64,000 bases of DNA from Aurantimonas manganoxydans SI85-9A1 (GTDB taxonomy: Bacteria; Pseudomonadota; Alphaproteobacteria; Rhizobiales; Rhizobiaceae), in contig NZ_CH672387.1 of assembly GCF_000153465.1 (NCBI RefSeq), forward strand, positions 1,143,180-1,207,179. Direction: 5' to 3'. Each line of letters opens with the position of its first letter. Within the stretch, counting starts at the first letter, position 1. The notes beneath the pieces were generated by a model. It did not search any database and had not been told where the DNA came from. It saw only the letters and a program-made list of their open reading frames with translations. This document shows positions 59,256 through 64,000 of this stretch, piece after piece. A program made the translations under genes and the position numbers.

Positions 59256-60143
59256 TCACGCCTCCTTCCCGAACAGGCCGGCGGGCCGGATCATGAGCAC
59301 GATCGCCATGATGACGAAGACGACGATGTTCGAGGCTTCGGGATAGAACACCTTGGTGAGGCCCTCGAGGATGCCCAGCATGTAGCCGGAGATGATGGCG
59401 CCGAGGATCGAGCCCATGCCGCCGATCACCACCACGGCGAAGACGATGATGATGAGGTTGGAGCCCATCAGCGGGCTGACCTGGTAGATCGGCGCGGCCA
59501 GGACGCCGGCGAGGCCGGCGAGACCGGCGCCGAGCGCATAGGTCAGGGTGAGAAGCAGCGGCACGTTGACGCCGAAGGCCTGGACGAGCTGCGGGTTCTC
59601 GGTCGCGGCCCGCAGATAGGCGCCGAGCCGGGTCTTCTCGATCAGCAGCCAGGTGGAGATGCAGATGACCAGCGAGGCGACGACGACGAAGCCGCGATAG
59701 TTCGGCATGAACATGAAGCCGAGATTGGTGCCGCCGGCCAGGAGCGCCGGCGTCGGATAGGGATTGCCCGCCGCGCCGAAATAATAGCGGAAAGTGCCCT
59801 CGATGATCAGCGCCAGGCCGAAGGTGAAGAGCAGGCCGTAGAGATGGTCGAGGTCGTAGAGCCGCGACAGCATGGTGCGCTCGATCACCGCCGAGAGCAT
59901 GGCGACGATGAGCGGGGCGACGATCAGCGCCGGCCAGAAGCCGAGGCCGGTATAGGCCAGCACCAGATAGGCGGTGAAGGCGCCGAGCATGTACTGGGCG
60001 CCATGGGCGAAGTTGATGACCCGCAGGAGGCCGAAGATGACCGCGAGGCCGAGGCTCAGAAGGGCGTAGAACGAGCCGTTGATGAAGCCGATCAGCAACT
60101 GGCCGAGCAGCGCCGGGAGCGGAATGCCGAAGATCATGGTCAT
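59256..60143 (-). CDS. livH: Branched-chain-type ABC importer permease LivH
   Basis: Inner-membrane permease of 295 residues with the LivH signature LLRVINFAHGAQYMLGAFTA and the loop AATENPQLVQAFGVNV that contacts the ATPase. It pairs with the separate LivM gene downstream. No fusion here, unlike the first importer. Confidence 0.93.
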   Translation of the reverse strand: MTMIFGIPLPALLGQLLIGFINGSFYALLSLGLAVIFGLLRVINFAHGAQYMLGAFTAYLVLAYTGLGFWPALIVAPLIVAMLSAVIERTMLSRLYDLDHLYGLLFTFGLALIIEGTFRYYFGAAGNPYPTPALLAGGTNLGFMFMPNYRGFVVVASLVICISTWLLIEKTRLGAYLRAATENPQLVQAFGVNVPLLLTLTYALGAGLAGLAGVLAAPIYQVSPLMGSNLIIIVFAVVVIGGMGSILGAIISGYMLGILEGLTKVFYPEASNIVVFVIMAIVLMIRPAGLFGKEA

Positions 60144-60149
60144 GGCGCG

Positions 60150-60878
60150 TTACACTCCCACCACTTCGTGCAGCCGGTCCATCCGGGCATCGAGTTCGGA
60201 GGTCGGGAAGCTCTCCAGGATGTGGCCGTCCTCCATCAGGAAGAAGCGGTCCGCGACCTTGCGGGCAAAGCGGAAGTTCTGTTCCACGAGAAGCAGCGTC
60301 ATGCCCTTCTTCTTGAGCTCCATCAGCACGTCGCCGATGCGCTGGATGATGACGGGGGCGAGCCCTTCGGTGGGCTCGTCGAGAAGGATGATCTTGACGC
60401 CGGTGCGCAGGATGCGGGCGATGGCCAGCATCTGCTGCTCGCCGCCGGACAGCTTGGTGCCCGGCGAGTCGCGGCGTTCGGCAAGGTTGGGGAAAAGGTC
60501 GTAGATCTCCTCGATGCTCATGCCGCCGGGCGCCACGGTGGGCGGCAGCATGAGGTTCTCGGAGACCGTCAGCGTGGCGAAGATGCCGCGTTCTTCCGGT
60601 ACGTAGCCGATGCCCGAATAGGCGGTGCGGTGGACCGGCACCTTCATCATGTCGGCGCCGGCGATGCGGATCAATCCCTCGCGTCTCGGCAGAAGGTTCA
60701 TGATGGCGCGCAGGGTGGTCGTCTTGCCGGCGCCGTTGCGGCCGACCAGCGTGATCGTCTCGCCTTCGTGCAGATCCAGCGAGACGCCGTGCAGGACGTG
60801 ACTTTCGCCGTACCATCCGTGCAGATCGCGCACCTCGAGAAGGGCAGGGCCCTGCGGGCGGCCCGGGGCCTCAATCAT
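60150..60878 (-). CDS. livF: Branched-chain-type ABC importer ATPase LivF
   Basis: ATPase of 242 residues with Walker A GRNGAGKTT, signature LSGGEQQM, Walker B ILLDEPTEG. The ATG at 60878 (GGGAAG upstream) overlaps livG by 8 bases and is preferred to an ATG at 60914 inside livG. It lies 7 bases from livH. Confidence 0.92.
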   Translation of the reverse strand: MIEAPGRPQGPALLEVRDLHGWYGESHVLHGVSLDLHEGETITLVGRNGAGKTTTLRAIMNLLPRREGLIRIAGADMMKVPVHRTAYSGIGYVPEERGIFATLTVSENLMLPPTVAPGGMSIEEIYDLFPNLAERRDSPGTKLSGGEQQMLAIARILRTGVKIILLDEPTEGLAPVIIQRIGDVLMELKKKGMTLLLVEQNFRFARKVADRFFLMEDGHILESFPTSELDARMDRLHEVVGV

Positions 60879-61635
60879 CTTCGCTTCCCATATAGGCTTC
60901 ACGCACGCGCGCATCGGAACTCACCGTCTCGTAGTCGCCTTCGGCGAGAATCTCGCCGCGCGCCAGGACGGTGACGTAGTCGCAGAGATCCGCCACGACG
61001 TTGAGGTTGTGTTCGACCATCACCACGGTGCGGTCCCTGGCGATGCGCTTGATCAGGGCCGAGATGCGGCCGATGTCCTCGATGCCCATGCCGGCCATGG
61101 GCTCGTCGAAGAGCAGCACCGGCGGGTCGAGGGCGAGGGTGGTGGCGATCTCCAAAGCGCGCTTGCGGCCGTAGGAGAGTTCGGCGGCATCCAGATTGGC
61201 GTATTCGGCGAGGCCGACCGCCTCGATCAGCTCGTGGGCGCGATCGTCGAGCGTGTGCAGCACCCGGCTGGAGCGCCAGAACTGCGTGCCGAGATGCGCC
61301 TTGCGCTGCAGCGCCACGCGGACATTGTCGAGCACCGTCAGATGCGGGAACACCGCCGAGATCTGGAACGAGCGCACCAGCCCGAGCCGGGCGACGTCGG
61401 CCGGCTTGACCTTGGTGATGTCCTTGCCGCGGAAGGTAATGGTGCCCGATGTCGGTGTCAGGAACTTGGTGAGAAGGTTGAAGACCGTCGTCTTGCCGGC
61501 CCCGTTGGGACCGATGAGCGCGTGGATGGTGTTTTCGCGCACGTCGAGATCGACGGAATTGACGGCGGTAAAGCCAAAGAATTCCTTGGTCAGGCCGCGG
61601 GCGGACAGAATCGCCTCTTGCGGGGATACGCTCAT
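60871..61635 (-). CDS. livG: Branched-chain-type ABC importer ATPase LivG
   Basis: ATPase of 254 residues with Walker A GPNGAGKTT, the LivG-type VRSFQISAVFPHLTVLDNV, signature LSYGRKRALEIA, and Walker B LLFDEPMAG. It follows the binding-protein gene after an 84-base gap containing a hairpin. Confidence 0.93.
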   Translation of the reverse strand: MSVSPQEAILSARGLTKEFFGFTAVNSVDLDVRENTIHALIGPNGAGKTTVFNLLTKFLTPTSGTITFRGKDITKVKPADVARLGLVRSFQISAVFPHLTVLDNVRVALQRKAHLGTQFWRSSRVLHTLDDRAHELIEAVGLAEYANLDAAELSYGRKRALEIATTLALDPPVLLFDEPMAGMGIEDIGRISALIKRIARDRTVVMVEHNLNVVADLCDYVTVLARGEILAEGDYETVSSDARVREAYMGSEDD

Positions 61636-61680
61636 CGGCGCGGGGTACTCCTGTCGGCGTTAAAACGCATTGCCGGGATG

Positions 61681-61709
61681 GACGCCGGCCCGCATGGCCG
61701 GCCGGCGTC
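61681..61709 (-). terminator. Intercistronic hairpin after second Liv-type binding protein
   Basis: GACGCCGGCC (61681-61690) pairs perfectly with GGCCGGCGTC (61700-61709), starting 10 bases after the binding-protein stop. No T-tract. Same placement as in the other two import operons. Confidence 0.6.
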
Positions 61710-61719
61710 CGCTGTCAGA

Positions 61720-62949
61720 TCAACCCTTGGGGAAGGACGAGACGTCGCAGCCGCTTTCCTCGACTGTGCCGTAGGCCTCGTCGCCGGGAACGGTGGCGAC
61801 CTCCTTGTAGAGGTCCCAGGGGCCGGTGGATTCCTCCGGCGTCTTCACCTCGAACAGGTACATGTCATAGACCATGCGCCCGTTCTCCAGGACCTTGCCG
61901 TTCTTGGCGAAGAGATCCTCGACCGGCATTTCGTGCAGCTTGGCGGCGACCGCCTCGGTCTCGTCGGTGCCGGCGGCCTCGATGGCCTTCAGATACTGCA
62001 GGACCGCGGAATAGGTGCCGACATGGATCATGTTCGGCATCTTGCCGAAGGCCTTCATGTAGCGGTCGGCGAATTCGCGGTTCTCGTCGCTCTGGTCCCA
62101 GTACCAGCCCTCGGTGAGGTTCAGGCCCTGGGCCGCCTCGACGCCGAGGCCGTTGACCTCGGCCAGGGTGAAGAGCAGCGCGGCGAGCTTCTGGCCGGAC
62201 TGGACGAGGCCGAACTCGGTGGCGGCCTTGACGGCGTTCGCCGTGTCGAGGCCGGCATTGGCGAAGCCGACGACCTTGGCGCCGGAACTCTGCGCCTGCA
62301 GCATGAAGGAGGAATAGTCGGTGGTGGAGAGCGGATGGCGCACGGCGCCGAGCACTTCGCCGCCATTGGCCTCGATCACCTTGGTGGCCTCGCCCTGGAG
62401 CGAATCGCCGAAGGTGTAGTCGGCCGTGACGAAGTACCAGCTGTCGTCGCCGTTCTTGACCAGCGAGCCGGCCGTGCCCTGGGACAGGGCGCGGGTGTTG
62501 TAGGCCCAGTGGAAGCCGTAGGGGCTGCACTGGCCGCCGGCGATCTCGGTCGAGCCGCCGCCGGTGGTCATGGTGATCTTCTTCTTCTCACGCGACAGGC
62601 CCTGGACCGCGAGGGCCACGGAGGACGTGGTGAGGTCCATGATCGCGTCGACATTCTGGGTGTCGTACCATTCGCGGGCGATGTTGGAGCCGATGTCGGC
62701 CTTGTTCTGGTGGTCGGCCGAGACGATCTCGATCGGCTTGCCGAGAACCGTGCCGCCGAAATCCTCGACCGCGAGGCGGGCGCCGACGACGGAGCCTTCG
62801 CCCGCCGTGTCGGCATAGACGCCGGAGCGGTCGTTCAGGATGCCGATCTTCACGACGTCGTCGGAAATCTCCTGGGCCGCGGCGGGAAGGGCAGCGGTGG
62901 CCGCGACGCCGGCAGCGCACAGGGCGACGAGACTGGTCTTCATGGTCAT
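61720..62949 (-). CDS. ABC importer substrate-binding protein, Leu/Ile/Val-type
   Basis: Periplasmic protein of 409 residues of the Peripla_BP_6 family. The signal peptide ends near ALPAAAQE, and the mature part begins ISDDVVKIGILNDRSGVYAD. It ends in GCDVSSFPKG, where the cysteine can pair with the one in GGQCSPYGFHW. The ATG at 62949 follows GGGAGGAATCG; 62943 is an alternative. A close paralogue lies directly upstream. Ligand unknown; this subgroup is common in Rhizobiales and often binds amino acids or aromatic acids. Confidence 0.9.
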   Translation of the reverse strand: MTMKTSLVALCAAGVAATAALPAAAQEISDDVVKIGILNDRSGVYADTAGEGSVVGARLAVEDFGGTVLGKPIEIVSADHQNKADIGSNIAREWYDTQNVDAIMDLTTSSVALAVQGLSREKKKITMTTGGGSTEIAGGQCSPYGFHWAYNTRALSQGTAGSLVKNGDDSWYFVTADYTFGDSLQGEATKVIEANGGEVLGAVRHPLSTTDYSSFMLQAQSSGAKVVGFANAGLDTANAVKAATEFGLVQSGQKLAALLFTLAEVNGLGVEAAQGLNLTEGWYWDQSDENREFADRYMKAFGKMPNMIHVGTYSAVLQYLKAIEAAGTDETEAVAAKLHEMPVEDLFAKNGKVLENGRMVYDMYLFEVKTPEESTGPWDLYKEVATVPGDEAYGTVEESGCDVSSFPKG

Positions 62950-62979
62950 CAAAGCGATTCCTCCCTTGGAACGCGGTCG

Positions 62980-64000
62980 TCACCTCCCCGTGACGGCTGC
63001 CGCGCAACTGCATTGGATCGGCCAAACCCCATGACTGCAAGCCGAAACTTCAGGCACTTGTCCCGGAATCGGGCAGCCGGCCAGAAAGCGGAACGGGGGC
63101 GTACACCCGCGGCGCCCCCCCCGTTCCCGTGTTCGTCCTACTTGGGGAAGCTGGCGACGATCGCACCCCGAATCCTCGACCGATAGGAAGGCCTCGTTGC
63201 CCGGCACGGTGGAGATCTCGTTGTAGTAATCCCACGGCTGGGTGGAGTCGTCCGGCGCCTTCACCTGGAAGAGGTACATGTCGTAGACCATGCGACCGTT
63301 CTCCTGAACGGTGCCCTTCTTGGCGAAGACGTCCTCGACCGGCAGCTCGTGCATCTTCTCGGCGACGGCGTCGGTGGCATCGGTGCCGGCCGCCTCGACG
63401 GCCTTCAGATACTGGGTGACGGCCGAGTAGGTGCCGACCTGGATCATGTTCGGCATGCGCTGGGTGCGCTCCATGAAGCGCTTGGCGAACTCGCGGTTCT
63501 CGTCGCTCTGATCCCAGTACCAGCCTTCGGTGAGGTTCAGGCCCTGTGCGGCCTGGAGGCCGAGGCCGTGGACTTCGGCGATGGTGAAGAGCAGGCCGGC
63601 GAGCTGCTGGCCGGCCTGGACGATGCCGAACTCAGCGGCGCCCTTGATGGCGCTGGCGGTGTCGAGGCCGGCATTGGCAAGGCCGATGACCTTGGCGCCC
63701 GAGCTCTGGGCCTGGAGCAGGAAGGAGGAGAAGTCGGTGGTGCCGAGCGGATGGCGGACCGCGCCGAGGACCTCGCCGCCATTCTCCTTGACGAAATTGC
63801 CGGTCTGCTCCTCGAGGGAATAGCCGAACGCATAGTCGGCGGTGAGGAAGAACCAAGTGTCGCCGCCGGCCTTGACCAGCGCGCCGCCGGTGCCGACCGC
63901 CAGAGCGTGGGTGTCATAGGCCCAGTGGAAGCCGTAAGGGCTGCACTGGCCGCCGGTCAGCTCGGTGGTCGCCGCGCCGGTGGTGATCGTGATTTTCTCT
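62980..64000 (-). CDS. Second, paralogous substrate-binding protein with frameshifted C-terminus (start beyond window)
   Basis: At least 340 codons, open to the right window edge, very similar to the protein at 61720 (shared GGQCSPYGFHWAY, EGWYWDQSDENREFA, ENGRMVYDMYLF). Near 63160-63170 the frame shifts: the family ending is IVASFPK-stop in another frame (stop at 63138), while the open frame runs on for about 57 unrelated, Arg/Pro-rich codons to 62980. This points to a small indel, real or a sequencing error, right after the conserved C-terminal cysteine. It may still give a working protein with a foreign tail. Duplicated binding proteins with one shared permease would widen ligand range. 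Confidence 0.85.
   Translation of the reverse strand, partial: EKITITTGAATTELTGGQCSPYGFHWAYDTHALAVGTGGALVKAGGDTWFFLTADYAFGYSLEEQTGNFVKENGGEVLGAVRHPLGTTDFSSFLLQAQSSGAKVIGLANAGLDTASAIKGAAEFGIVQAGQQLAGLLFTIAEVHGLGLQAAQGLNLTEGWYWDQSDENREFAKRFMERTQRMPNMIQVGTYSAVTQYLKAVEAAGTDATDAVAEKMHELPVEDVFAKKGTVQENGRMVYDMYLFQVKAPDDSTQPWDYYNEISTVPGNEAFLSVEDSGCDRRQLPQVGRTRERGGRRGCTPPFRFLAGCPIPGQVPEVSACSHGVWPIQCSCAAAVTGR
63090..63127 (-). terminator. Hairpin after the paralogous binding protein
   Basis: GGAACGGGGG (63090-63099) pairs perfectly with CCCCCGTTCC (63118-63127), 11 bases after the stop that the unshifted frame would use. It supports 63138 as the ancestral end of that gene. Confidence 0.5.

Overview
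The window is a high-GC chromosomal segment from an alphaproteobacterium, most likely of the order Hyphomicrobiales (Rhizobiales). The evidence is a RirA-type iron regulator with cysteines at the rhizobial positions, Irr-box-like sites beside iron genes, a perfect CtrA box before minCDE, the aerobic cobalamin genes cobP/W/N/O behind a B12 riboswitch, and a sigma-F/NrsF/bufferin locus of the Caulobacter type. No rRNA, tRNA or CRISPR array was seen. The genus cannot be fixed from the sequence alone.

Layout. 1-2443: the end of a sugar ABC importer operon (binding protein, MalF-type permease cut by the window edge). 3127-8528: a degenerate receiver protein, a LuxR-type regulator, an HpcH/HpaI aldolase, a zinc-free quinone-oxidoreductase-like enzyme, protein-L-isoaspartate methyltransferase and a threonine-dehydratase-family enzyme. 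8667-12591: ECF sigma factor and its NrsF-type membrane anti-sigma factor, divergent from a bufferin operon (DUF2282 precursor, DUF692/MNIO maturase, DUF2063 partner, DoxX) with a sigma-F-like promoter. 12650-14990: an IS110-family element followed by three tandem 337-bp repeats. 15130-18927: metH behind a SahR-like operator. 19077-21626: an iron-responsive cluster (rirA, two DUF1289 paralogues, dps, one orphan) with three Irr-box-like sites. 21775-27158: an RND efflux pump and its TetR repressor, with an AcrR-like operator. 27428-34359: ferredoxin-NADP reductase, a family III CoA-transferase and a branched-chain-type ABC importer with a fused LivH-LivM permease. 34594-36664: minCDE plus a 49-residue protein. 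About 36770-38200: a small island with lower GC and a decayed transposase. 38350-45872: B12 riboswitch, HupE-like transporter, cobP, cobW, cobN, a GNAT enzyme and cobO. 45994-50384: class A beta-lactamase, an orphan small protein, a P-loop kinase and an Mhq-like dioxygenase/esterase pair. 50502-58097: alpha-2-macroglobulin and PbpC. 58247-64000: a second branched-chain-type ABC importer with two tandem paralogous binding proteins, one of them apparently frameshifted.

A recurring design is visible. In all three ABC import operons, and in the bufferin operon, a strong GC-rich hairpin sits directly after the gene whose product is needed in excess (binding protein or precursor peptide). This would let one transcript yield different amounts of protein. 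Iron (RirA/Irr), copper (bufferin), cobalamin and methionine (riboswitch, MetH, SahR site) metabolism are well represented.
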